From Cenococcum geophilum 1.58 (taxonomy: Eukaryota > Ascomycota > Dothideomycetes > Gloniales > Gloniaceae), in NCBI GenBank assembly GCA_001692895.1, contig KV748241.1:310001-374000 (forward strand): DNA of 64,000 bases. The letters are read 5' to 3'. Under the pieces are notes generated by a model. That model was not told where the DNA came from and did no database searches. It saw nothing but the letters and a program-made list of their open reading frames with translations. Positions 34,080-44,599 of this stretch are shown here, piece by piece. Every line of letters starts with the position of its first letter. The stretch's first letter is position 1. A program made the translations under genes and the position numbers.

Positions 34080-35700
34080 GGCGAATACCATACTACAAAG
34101 CAAAAATACCTCTATTAAAAAGGCATCTAATAAAATATAAAGCCTATTAGACGCATCTAGTATCCGTAATTATGGGAGAGCAACTATTAGCTATAATAAA
34201 CTAATGTAGCTAGCAGAATGGCTCCGCTAGTCTAGCGAACCTTAGGCGCCCCTCTAGCAAACCCTTAATTAAATCCTCTAACGGCTAAGCAAAATTAAAA
34301 ATAAACAAAACCCCTCCTTACCGGCGAACCGCACCTAGGCCGCCGTAGCTATGCTTCTATAGTATAGGGAACCTACCCCCTTTAAAATAATAACCGGGTA
34401 TATAATTATAATATAACTAAACATAGAAAAAGCAGAGGGGCTTAGGGGATAATTAGAAATAGAAGTTCTTATAGAGATTTGCAAAGAGGTCTATAATACT
34501 ATTATAGTTCGACACCTTAGGAGCGGAGACATTAGAGTTACCCTAAAGGACCAATAGGTAAAGGAGTGAGCTGTAAGGGCAGGGGACAGGCTAGGAGAAC
34601 GTATTAGCATAAAAGTACTCTATAAAGATTACCTAGTTAAAGTCCTAGCGGTTCCTATAAGCCTTAGGGTAGAAAAGGGACGCTAGGTAGATATATAGCA
34701 ATTATATACAAAATAGTAAAATAAACGGAACGCCTTATACTAGGTTTTAAGATTACCCGAATCTAATAGCTTTAACAAAAAAATGCAAACTAAGTATACA
34801 ACGAGAATAACAAGAGGATATAAGGGTTACTAAAGACTTGCTAGGGAGACGCCGGACGAACGTATAGCTCCCTTATTATCAGTACACACACGCTAGGAAT
34901 GCAAAAACTCCTTATCCAAAAAGGAATAATTATAAATAGCCTTATATACAACACAAGGCTATATAACCACAAATTACGCCTAGATCAATACTATCGCTAT
35001 ATATAATAGGGATATACCTAAACCATATACGCAGCACAGGTGTGCTGCGGCCACTATGTAGGCCCCTATAATATAAAACACTACTTAAATTAAAACCAAA
35101 TAAAATGCGTAAACTGCCACCAAAGCATATATAAGGCGTAGGAGAGAGAAGACTGTATTAAATACAGGAGATGGAAGGTAAGGGCTTAACAGCTACGGGA
35201 ATAACTACACGCTAGGTTATATAAATGGAAACAATAGGCGATAAGCCAGGGGGACGCAGGTGCCTTTCTAGCGTTTCCTACCTTTAACACTAGGGGGCTA
35301 GGCCAGCCATCCCAAGCCTCAACGGGCCAAAAGCGACGTCGCGCGATATCACCAGACTAAATAGGGACTTAAGGGTCATAGGGGACACAAGGGAGAAAAC
35401 GCCCTATAGGAAGACCCTTATAGACAGCTACAGCAAGCTCAAAACTAGGACAATTAAGAATTAAACTTAACGCAGCAAATATAACATTCGCAGCCGACCT
35501 ATAAAGGGCATATAGCCAACCAGTAAGATTAGGGGAAGAACCGGATCAATAACAGATTCAGACTTAGAAGCGCTAGTAGGAACACAAAATATAGGAATAA
35601 AAAGCTCTACATAAAATAAGTAGCGACTAGGGTGCAGTTACAAGAGACAGAAGTTCTAAATATCCTAAAGAAAGTAGAAATAGAAAAAGTAAGGAATAAA
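34080..35700 (+). pseudogene. LINE ORF1 (Gag-like) relic
   Basis: Frames on the plus strand are broken by TAG/TAA. Two Cys/His clusters at about 35,036-35,165 mark the nucleic-acid-binding end. The first reads V-C-C-G-H-Y...N-I-K-H-Y (Cys/His partly as Tyr), the second C-V-N-C-H-Q-S...E-D-C, as in Tad1-type ORF1. A basic stretch (KYRRWK) follows. The N-terminal part is not recognisable in detail and the start codon is not assigned. Confidence 0.65.
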
Positions 35701-35719
35701 GGAGAGACAAAGGACCCTC

Positions 35720-38700
35720 GCCGGGGGTCCGCCACCTATCCATTATATAGTACAATTACGGCAATACAAACCACCGCCTCGTAAGGCCCCTACTAGACAG
35801 TCTAGACCTAAAGAAATACCATATCCTTGCTATACAAGAGCCATATTACAATACCTACACATAATCAACATACTGCCCCTAAGGATTCCAGCTCCTATAT
35901 AAACCAAAAGCAGCTATACGCGTGTACTTCATAATCAGCAAGGCTATTAGCCTATCCTTATAGTTATAGCAGGCAGTTAACCTAAATATCGCAGTTATAA
36001 TAATCCAGACATATAGGGGACCGGTATAAATTATTAATGTGTACAACCTAAGGGTAGAAAGGGTCCCATAAACAGAGAATATTATATCAGCAATAAGCTT
36101 ACTAAAAACCGAAGGCCCAGAGTCTATCCTATTAGGAGACATAAACCTCCACCACCTGCAGTAAAGGGGTATCTATATTGCTGCTAATTAACAAGCAGAG
36201 TGCCTACTAAGAGCTATAGACATCTGGGGCCTTAAGCTGGCTACCCCCCTAGGAGCAATTATATGGCAACAAGGCACCACCAGAAGTACAATTAACCTCA
36301 CATTTATAGACGAAGGCCTATACCAAAGACTCAAAAAATGCAACCCTAAAGAAGAATAGGCACTTACCTTAAACTATATCCCCATCCAAATACAGCTAGA
36401 TCTAAATATTAAGGCGCAACTAAATAGCAAAAGGTACGCAATAAGGAAGCTCAAAATAGACAGTTTCCTTAATATAGTTAAACAATAACTTCAAGACCTA
36501 GAAGAAATCCACCCAATACCAAACAAGTAAGGCTTATTAGCCACCCCTAAGGAAATTAACTAAAGACTAGAAAGGATCTAGGCAGCAATTAAAAACGGGC
36601 TAAAAGAGCACTACCCAGTCTTAAAACCAGGCCCCTATACACAACACGCATGGTCCGCATAATACGCGGTTCTTATTACCAGCTAACGATAAGCAAGAAG
36701 GAAATACATAAGCAGCCATAACCCTAAAGACGAGAGACAATACAAAGACATAAGAAACTAGTTAAAGAATACCCTAAAAAAAAAAGCAAGAAATAACTAG
36801 AGACGGTTTATAAACGAGCACACTTCTAACCTAAGCCTCCCCCATAACAAGGGCCTTTAGGCTATAGCAAAATAGGCAAAGAAAAAGGTAGGGCGCCTAG
36901 TAGAAGACCCACACCTACTACCCCTACAAAGAGTAGGGGAAGCTTAGACTACTAATAACAACAATAAGAAGGCAAAGATCCTTATAGAAAGGTTCTTCCC
37001 CTAACCAGCTCCAGTAGACCTTAGTAACATTACGGGTAACACACCGGTAACTCGCCTACGGGTTAACAGCGATATAACAACAGAGGAAATAGCCAGAACT
37101 ATTAGCCGCCTTTTAAATAATATAGTACTAGGACTAGATGGAATTCCAAATAAGGCCTTAAAAACCTATGGACCACTTATAGCACCTTAGCTTACAAATA
37201 TAGCCAGAGCATACTTTGCTATAGGCTACTACCCGCGACTCGGAAGATCTATAACAACGGTTATCCTATAAAAAGAAGGCAAAGTAGATTACTTAATCCT
37301 AGGAAGCTACTGCCCTATTACCTTAGAAAACACCCTTAGCAAGATCTTAGAAAGGGTAATAGCGGACCACATAGCAAATATAGCTAAGGAACACGCCCTA
37401 CTACCACAAAGTCAAATAGGGGCAAAAAAGAACCGCTCAACACTATTAGCACTTACGCTACTCGCTGCCACCATTAAATCTACATGGGCGATGCGAAGGG
37501 ACTTTATAGTATTAATGCTTAGCTTAGATATCAGTGGAGCCTATAACAACATACCCCACAAGCGCCTCCTATATATCCTTAGGGCAAAGGGCTTCCCAGA
37601 ATAAATTATACAATTTATTTAAGGGTTTATAGGCCAGAAAGAAATATTACTAGTCTTTAGCGGATACTAGAGCCCCCCCATTACAGTTGCAACAGGAATA
37701 CTATAAGGATTACCCCTCTCGCCTATACTCTTCCTTTTCTTTATAAGCAACCTACTTAACTCCTTTAAAAAAGGGGCGACCTAGGGAATAGGCTTCGTTG
37801 ACAACATAAACCTAATTATATACGGTCCAACAGCCGCAAAGAATTGCAGATTACTAGAGAAAGCCTATAACACCTATATAGAATGGGCAAGATAATATAG
37901 AGTCTAATTCTTACCAGAGAAATACCAGCTAATCCATTTTATAAGAAAACGTAACTAATCTGCAGATCTCCAGCATATAATCTATATTTAAGGCTTTAGG
38001 GGTTAACCAGTTTAAGGCCTAAGGGTATTAGGAGTATAGGTAAACAGTAAGCTCTAGTGGAGCGCATATGCGTCACAAGCAGCCCGTAAGGGCTAAGCAC
38101 AGTATATTATAATGTCTAGGATCGTTAACTCTATATAGGGTCCATGCTTCCAGAGGTCACGCCTACTATACACAGTAGTTGTCCGGCCAACCATGACGTA
38201 TAGATCTAGTATTTAGGCCATAGAAGAAACTGAGAAAGGCCCCCCTAAATCACTCCTTAAACTACTCCAAAAGGTCTAAATAGCCTACCTCTGGAGTATA
38301 ACAGGCGGGTATAAGCGAACGGCTACAGCTCTGCTTAAGAAGGAAGCTAATATCCCCCCCCTATAATTATATATTAAAGCCGCTGCAATATAAAGGGTGT
38401 AAAGGGAGCGCAATTCTAATATTATAAAGTACATTAAGACACGCCTAAACAAACTATGGAGTAACCCTAGGGCGCCCTATAGGAGAGTAAACCAACAACC
38501 CCAAAGTAGGGAAGATATATTAGAGAAACAGGTAGAGAAAGCAAAAGAGGAATGGTGCCGCGCCAGGGCCCAGGCCCATATTAAGGAGGAGGAGAGACGC
38601 GTAAGAAACTAGTAAAGATAATAGTAAGAGAGAGAAAGGAGCTAAAGTAGAGCATAAAAGAGTACCGGGAAACCATCTACCGCAGCATAATACTAGTTAG

Positions 38701-39020
38701 ACTAACACTGGAGAGGCGTATAGGAGTTGAAGGTACAGAGGCTGTCTTAGGCAAAAGGATCCTAAGCTATAGCATGGTTAACGCCATAGGGGGTAAATAC
38801 CCAAGGGCTCTAAAAAGGCCTAACAAAGGCAGAAAATATAATGGCAACACTCTTAAGAATAGGAATAATAGGACTAAAAAATTGGCTCCACTAGGTGGGT
38901 ATCCCAGTAGATAGCCTAAGATGCGAATATGGCTGGCTAAAACAGACACCAAAGCACGTAATACTGTTATGCCCCCTACGCACTAACTGAGAAATAATAC
39001 TCTTAGTAGCTGGCACAGAG
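35720..39020 (+). pseudogene. LINE ORF2: AP endonuclease and reverse transcriptase relic
   Basis: The endonuclease at about 35,790-36,420 shows AIQEP (active-site Glu), INVYN, LLGDINLHH and the TTRSTINLTFID segment. The final His motif is mutated. Reverse transcriptase at about 37,080-38,050 shows SRLLNNIVLGLDGIPNKAL, the GSYCPITLEN block, SLDISGAYNNIPH and the active-site box FVDNINL (normally FVDD). A long C-terminal region continues to about 38,700 with charged, alanine-rich sequence. Stops are TAG/TAA throughout. The order EN-RT and the motif types fit the Tad1/I group. Confidence 0.85.
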
Positions 39021-39448
39021 AACTATAATACACTGCTCTTAATATAAAAAGGTCTTAAGGCGGTTACCTAGTGGCTTATTAGCTAAAATGTACTAGACCA
39101 GTTCTGGGTTGTAAAGGAAATAGTAATAGAAGGCAAAGGGGCGAGGATTAGGCGCCCCCTAATGACTCTACAGTAGTAGAGTTAAGTTTACGATACTAGC
39201 GCGTCCGTAGGCTTATTACAGCAGCAGTGGTTCCCAAGGAGGTTAAAAAGTAAGGTAGTAGAGCACCATAGGTAACTTGTAGGCGCTCTGTAGGCAAGTC
39301 CCAAAAGGCGGGGAGATGGATTACGGGGTTTTCTCATTTTCTTAAATAGAGTTTTCTCCCCATATGTAAATAAGGAGTAGTCCGCGTGGGCCCAATAGGG
39401 ATCCAAATCGGACGTTAAGCAATAAATAATTATTATTAAAGTAGATCT

Positions 39449-40540
39449 ACTAATAATACAATATATAAGACGAAGCTTTATTCTCTTAAATAATAGTATT
39501 TAGGCAATTAACCTAGTACTTAATACTAAAAGAAATTAAAATTGGATGGAGAATAGTAGTAAGGTAGCGATATTAATTAATACTCCTCTTTTTTCAATTC
39601 TTTAAAAGATATTGTTCTTCTTAGTTATATAGAATTAAGGCCTTTTACCTAGTCTATTATAAAGCACAAGTTATTATATACTAGTAGTAAGCTACTAAGC
39701 TATATAAAGCTCTAGTTTAATTACTTTATTAATATTTTAAAACTTAATCTTTAAAGCCTTTTTCTTTAATATAGTCTTAAGTCTTTATATATAGCGGGGA
39801 GCCTTTTAATTATATAAGAACGCTATCTAAAATATAAACATTAAATTACCTTATTATTTACCTTCTCTTTAGCCAAACGCTAGAGCTTATATTTACCTCT
39901 TCTATAGCCTAAAATATCGCCGGTTTCATCGCTTTAGATAATAGCCTTCTAATTCTTAATCGTCTAATACTTATATCGTAAGGCGAACTATAGGCGAGCT
40001 TCCTTTATCTCTTATAAGAGGTAAGGCTTCCTTATAGGCTTTATCTTTTAATATTTATAGCGTTAAAGTAGCCGCACTTAGCGACAATATAGGTGTAGGA
40101 CTTCTCTTTACTAAATTAATTAGTAGTAACTTTCTTAAGAATTCGCTATTTAAACTCGTAGGTAATTTTAACCTTTAATTTAGTATAAGGAGCGCTAATG
40201 ATAATAATAATATTATTATTATTTGTTTTTAATTAATATCTAATACGGTCTCAATTAAGGTCTATATAGAAGAGTGCCGCTATATTAGGTATAAAAAACC
40301 TCTAAGGGAGATATAAGAGGTAACATAGTATATACCCGGCTAGATATTACCTATACTATATTAACGGGAGGAAAAATACCAATAGGTCGCTACTGCTCTA
40401 AGACTCTTATAAAGAAGTATCCTAATTGCCTATCTTATCCTATCTGGCTTTTAATACTATTCTTCTACTTAAATTAAAATTGCGGTAAAATTAATATTAA
40501 TATACCTTGGTATTACGATACGCTCGGCTGCAGAAACCAT
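39449..40540 (-). pseudogene. Tc1/mariner transposase relic, main piece
   Basis: Minus strand. About 39,890-39,960 reads SDETGDILGYRRGKY, the first-Asp block of fungal Tc1/mariner (DDE_3) transposases. Near 39,450-39,520 follows the second block ENKASSYILYY (normally EDNA..H). The third block is on the other side of the LINE at 33,767-33,875. The helix-turn-helix N terminus should be towards 40,540 but is not clear. One catalytic Asp survives, while the other two acids read Asn/Lys. Confidence 0.8.
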
Positions 40541-40846
40541 ATCGTACTAAGGAGTTTTGCCTATAGGTGGCAAAAGGCTGACGACGATGACGACGATGAC
40601 GACGATTTATAATTGTCACCCAATTGCCACCCGGTCGATATTGCCACTATAGCCGGACGTCTTTTCATCCGGCATTTGATAGGACGCGTGGCTTCTATAG
40701 GTCTAGCTCAGGATGCATCGCTTTTTTAGGTCTAGAGGTAGCTCAGCATCGACCAGTAAGAACTTCCAATCTCAGCGGCCTCTTGGTGATGACGTGAAAA
40801 CAGACTATGTCGGAGGCTGATTAGCCCGCATGCCAAGGTAGAGGCG
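40541..40846. other. unmutated upstream region of the GFA gene
   Basis: Normal base composition begins near 40,540. It contains three copies of gacgacgat (40,580-40,606), a small palindromic pair (ttttgcc...ggcaaaa near 40,556-40,575) and duplicated tcacccaattgccaccc-like motifs near 40,614-40,632. No reading frame is evident. It probably includes the promoter of the downstream gene. Confidence 0.5.
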
Positions 40847-40856
40847 TATATATAAA
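40847..40856 (+). promoter_or_regulatory. TATA box of the GFA gene
   Basis: tatatataaa lies 87-96 bp upstream of the chosen ATG at 40,943. An in-frame ATG at 40,856 overlaps this box, so it should not be transcribed. This argues for the ATG at 40,943 as start. Confidence 0.55.
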
Positions 40857-40942
40857 TGTATAGGTATGAGAACATAGTCAAATTATTGTCAGTTCATTTC
40901 CATTTTAAAATCTGTTATAGCACGTCCGTTCAGTTAACCAAG

Positions 40943-41516
40943 ATGAGTGAAAGCAACATTCCCCTTCCTTCGCCCGGTGCAACTGGCGTCACGCCGGACG
41001 GGACCGCAACCGCGACCTGCTATTGTGGAGCCGTGCAACTCTCTTTTGTAAGTCCATCGTTAGAACATTCCCGAATATAGAAATTTCTTACGCTTAAGCT
41101 TACGTTTCGGACAGCCCATAGAGGGTGAAGACTTGGTCACTTCTTTCGTCTGCAATTGCAGCGATTGCCACAAAATCACCGCGTCGATGTTCGCTTCAAA
41201 CTTCACCATCAACGACAAAAGTCTCAAGCACCTTCGCGGGGAAGACAAACTAACCAGATTCGCGCAAAGTCGGACCATTGCCACGGGCAGCGTCATGGAG
41301 AACAGCTTTTGTTCCGTCTGCGGCTCCTTGATGTACAGGAGAAGCAGTAGGTTTCCGGGGCAGAGCATCTTGAGGATCGGGACCGTGGATGACTTCAACC
41401 TGCATGAGACGAAACTGAAACCGAAACTCGAGCAATTCACCAAGCACAGAGTGAGTTGGTTTAAGGGGGTGCCGGGTGTAGAGAGGCTGAAGCAGACGAC
41501 AGCTGGGGGTTTCTAA
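40943..41516 (+). CDS. GFA/CENP-V-domain protein (glutathione-dependent formaldehyde-activating enzyme family), one intron
   Basis: Exon 1 is 40,943-41,047, the intron 41,048-41,114 (67 bp, GTAAGT...ACAG, phase 0, possible branch site gcttacg near 41,098) and exon 2 41,115-41,516. The product is 168 residues. The GFA fold's zinc ligands are visible: CYCG at residues 26-29, CNC..C in exon 2 (VCNCSDCHKIT) and FCSVCGSLMY near the middle. Spacing and length fit the small single-domain fungal members, which bind zinc. Family members range from glutathione S-hydroxymethyl synthase to proteins of unknown substrate, so the reaction cannot be assigned. The start has a good context (accaagATGag), and the splice join restores the usual CYCGAVQLSF-P-EG..FVCNC order. 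There is no stop and no RIP-like bias, in contrast to everything around it. It is very likely functional. Confidence 0.93.
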
Positions 41517-41700
41517 GGTTATGACAAGAGCCGTGATCAGAGCAAATGGCCACCTTCGAGCGAATAGAAATCTGACAATTGTAAAAAAGTGAGATCAGGG
41601 TAGGCAAAAATCCAATCAATCCTTATCGATACGATACGCGAGATCATATCATATTATATCATATTAATTGATTTTTTTTAATCCGCTACTAAATAAGCGA
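41517..41700. other. 3' flank of the GFA gene
   Basis: Unmutated sequence up to about 41,640, then a short AT repeat (atcatatc/atatt units, 41,641-41,668) and a T run at 41,672-41,679. It likely contains the polyadenylation region. There is no canonical AATAAA near the stop. The mutated DNA resumes at about 41,680. Confidence 0.4.
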
Positions 41701-41874
41701 GTAATTGTAGCTAAAATATTAACTACAAGGGGGCTACCTAAGCGGGTTGCTTGCGCTCCCTAGCGCTAACGTTGCTTTAGCTATATACAGCGTACTATAA
41801 ATCTATAGAAGCCACTAGAATAGCTAGAAAATATAAAATAATAGGAAAAGACCCTTATATCTTATATCCTAAAA

Positions 41875-42760
41875 ATGCCGAATCTTATTTGCCGGAACAA
41901 TGGCCATTATCCACTACTAATTCAATACCCTATTCTTCGAGATTTAGGCACCTGGCTCTCCTACTATAAGCGTAATATTACTTATTCCCTCTCTTAATAC
42001 GCTAGTTAAAACCACTAAAGAATTGGTGCCTCTCTGGGTATACCTTACAGAACTATATTAAATTCTCTTTATAATCTATAGACTCCTTATAAATAGAGAG
42101 GAAGGAAGCCGAATATTAATACACTAACACGACAGCGCCTTATCGCGCGTACTATGCTTAATCGCTTCTATTAAAGGAAGCTATTTAAAGAGATTGTAAT
42201 TCTAGAGGGAGTTTCTACCCGTAAGCGATCCTTATACAAAGCTTTTAAAAAGGAGAGCTTTTAAAAAGGAGGGCTATTTTCGGCGTGTTGCTATAGAGAA
42301 GCCCCTTATTACACCTAAATAATAAAAGGCTTAGCTAAAATAGGCCTATTCTTATCTAGAATGGACTCTTAAAATATAGGTAGTAGTAATTTAGATAGAT
42401 AATGCTTCTTTTTAAACTATTAGAGGCTAGATCTTTATTACTAGATATATAAAGGAGAAATATAATATTAATTACTATATCCCTAAATTTAGGGTGTATT
42501 TAAGCTAGATAATTTATAGTAATATCTCCTATAAAAATAAGAGGCCTTTAGTTATTTTTAAAAGGAACTAGTTAACTAAGCTTAGCTATAAGAGGAAGAT
42601 AATAAATAGCGACGTCTACTGGACATATATATGCCCTAATATTAAGGCTTTTATATAGTAATTATAGCAAATACTATAACACTAGCCTATTTTTATAGAG
42701 GATAATGCCTTAATTTACTTAGTAAAAAATAAAATAGAGACCACGCATTAGGAAATGGAG
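41875..42760 (+). pseudogene. Tc1/mariner transposase relic, second copy/family
   Basis: The ATG at 41,875 opens MPNLICRNNGHYP, then LRDLGTWLSYY. A helix-turn-helix-like segment with QRIGASLGIPYRT and PYK-RGRKPNI follows, and then RLIAR. After about 42,270 it reads RRVAIEKPLITPK, LEWTLKI, and the first-acid block IDNASF (normally TDEASF). The second-acid block IFIEDNALIYL is near 42,690. A 16-bp tandem duplication (gcttttaaaaaggaga/g) lies at about 42,240-42,272. Stops are TAG/TAA. The last acid and terminal repeats are not identified. It differs in sequence from the copy at 39,449. Confidence 0.78.
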
Positions 42761-43157
42761 GTTCCTTTACGGGTAAGGCGCGCTCACTTTCTTACTCTAG
42801 TTTGGCTAAGACCTAACCTCAACCTTGACCATAAAAGGCCTTCTCCCTCGCTGCTTTTGCCCTTATGCTCTATCTCCTCTTTTCTTTCCCGCTACCGTGC
42901 CACCTTGGACTCTAGCTGTCAGCCGTAAGGCATTTTCCATCCCCTTAGCGTCTATGTAGGTGCTCTACCCCTTCCCTAATCTCCGTATGTTTTATACTAA
43001 CGATTACCTAGCGCTATAACTCTTTGGCCCTTTCTATAAGACATATTTATACTCTCTTCTGGTGTTAACGCATGCTTTAGTCCTACCATATTCCTCCTTT
43101 CTTCCTCTCCTCTTTCCTCTCCTCCTGCCTACGTTTCCTACCGATTAGTGCACTGGA
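42761..43157. other. pyrimidine-rich stretch, no gene seen
   Basis: CT-rich on the plus strand (ccttctccctcgctgc, tcctctttcctctcctcctg) and less AT-shifted than its neighbours. It directly precedes the open start at 43,158, so it could be the 5' leader of that decayed gene. Confidence 0.35.
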
Positions 43158-44560
43158 ATGACATTTCCGTTTATCCTCTTCTTTACCTCCGCCTCTAGCA
43201 GTGTCTTAGACGTAACTATAATGTGCGACTTAATTCCTATCGGAATAGATATGAATGGCTATACCGAGAACCGCCTAGTAATGGATTATATAGGTTATAG
43301 CTACTGCGAGCTGCGGGACGCGTTAGGTAGTGTCGCATTATAGCGTTACAATAAAGGCGAAGCTGGACGCTAAAGTGGGTCCTTAGCGAAACCATAGGTT
43401 AATGCTAGTTACTTAGCTTGGTTAAAGCTGCGCCACTAGAAGCTAGAAGCCCTCGCCCTTTTTAGCGCCTTTTTAACCTAGACCTAGACCTTACTCTTCC
43501 CTAATAATTAGAGAATTGCATTGCGATTAGAGAAGCCGCTGGGCTTTAGTTTAATTTAGCCCCCTATTTAGTTAAGGAGGCACGGGTTATATAGAAATAT
43601 CCTTTATATAGACCTGAGACTTATAAGGCGGAATCTGAGGGTAAATGGCCTATTTAGTAGTATAGCCTGGCTTCTGGTGGAGCTAGTGTTATAATCTTAC
43701 TTTTGGCTAACGAATACTGGAGAAAAATTCGCGTATTTGATCTCCTAACGGAGATAGACTTTATACGGTGGCTGCATTAGCTGAAAGGATGCAGTGAGAT
43801 GGATACGGGCGTAATTGCCTAATCTACTCGCGCTATCTGCCCCCTTATATTGTTTGTAATATCCGGCTGTAGGCAAGGATAAAAGCGAGGCTTTTGCATA
43901 TATTTGGGAGGTTAAGTAGCGGCTGTAGGCTCCGTAGAGTGTAACTAAGGAAGTTTCTTGGATTTAGGGGAGAGATTTAAGGATGCCCTTATTACTCGGA
44001 GTGTCTTTTAATGCTTATAGTAGAATTACGGCACGCCCCTTACCTATTTAACCCTAGGAACCATAGTCTTGTAGAAGATCTAGCACGGAAGATCTAGTTT
44101 GCTAGTATAATTAGGTTAGAAAACGGACGCGTTAGCGCTAGCTCTAACTTTAAGGAATAAGGGTAAAGGTACTTCGCTACTAACCTCCTTAATAAGGAGG
44201 CTTAGTGCGATGCCCCTGTTAGAGGCTAAATGTGCTAGCTTAGTTAGTTAGGTCTTAATTACAGTTTCCTAATAGGCGTTGATCTTGTGATAGAGTTTAA
44301 GCCCGTGTAAACCTTTATATATTGCGAACGGTAATTGCTAACGGAGCGTAGATTATACGTTTTAATTCGCTATTAAGTTAGTAGGGTTATTTTAGTGTAG
44401 ATGCTGCGGATATAAGCTAGTGGCGAAGAGGGGACTAGCGTAGACTTAAAAGCCTAGCGTAACCCGTCCTTTAGGGCTATTAGAAAGGTATAAGGCAATA
44501 ATAATTCTAATAATAATAGCGGTAATAATAGTGGTATCTTCTTAACCCCTCTGTTTTAAT
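43158..44560 (+). pseudogene. decayed reading frame of unknown family
   Basis: It opens MTFPFILFFTSASSS and continues 61 codons before the first stop, including CDLIPIGIDMNGYTENRL. Further plus-strand segments with only TAG/TAA stops follow, for example GASVIILLLANEY, IRVFDLLTEIDFIRWL and MDTGVIA near 43,660-43,830. The frame changes between segments, so introns or indels are likely. I do not recognise the family. It lies on the same strand as the chromodomain relic that follows and could be part of the same gene or mobile element. Confidence 0.45.
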
Positions 44561-44599
44561 TTATAAATTTTACTTAATAATATTAATTTCTATACTATA

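Larger units (their letters stand above)
33876..39433 (+). mobile_element. full-length Tad1-like LINE, 5.56 kb, 15-bp target duplication
   Basis: It is flanked by perfect direct repeats tattaaagtagatct (33,861-33,875 and 39,434-39,448) and ends in an AT-rich tail (aataaataattattatta). It has the two-ORF layout of fungal Tad1-type non-LTR elements: ORF1 with zinc knuckles, then ORF2 with endonuclease and reverse transcriptase. The first ~200 bp (33,876-34,080) are GC-rich and unmutated; the rest is strongly shifted to TpA. The insertion disrupted a Tc1/mariner transposase gene. Deleting it and one repeat copy restores the DDE reading frame. The length suggests a full-length rather than a 5'-truncated copy. 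Confidence 0.88.

Noticed and set aside
33844-34150. Overlapping open frames on both strands at the LINE 5' end
   Set aside because: They lie in the unmutated GC-rich 5' region, and one spans the LINE insertion junction at 33,876. No family resemblance; probably leader sequence.
35879-36142. 87-codon minus-strand frame
   Set aside because: Shadow of the LINE endonuclease on the plus strand, where catalytic motifs are readable.
40856-40942. Upstream in-frame ATG giving a 29-residue N-terminal extension of the GFA protein
   Set aside because: It overlaps the TATA box, so it would lie upstream of the transcription start. The extension has no conserved feature.
41060-41447. Minus-strand and alternative plus-strand frames within the GFA gene
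   Set aside because: Shadows of exon 2 of the real gene, which has the zinc motifs and correct splice sites.
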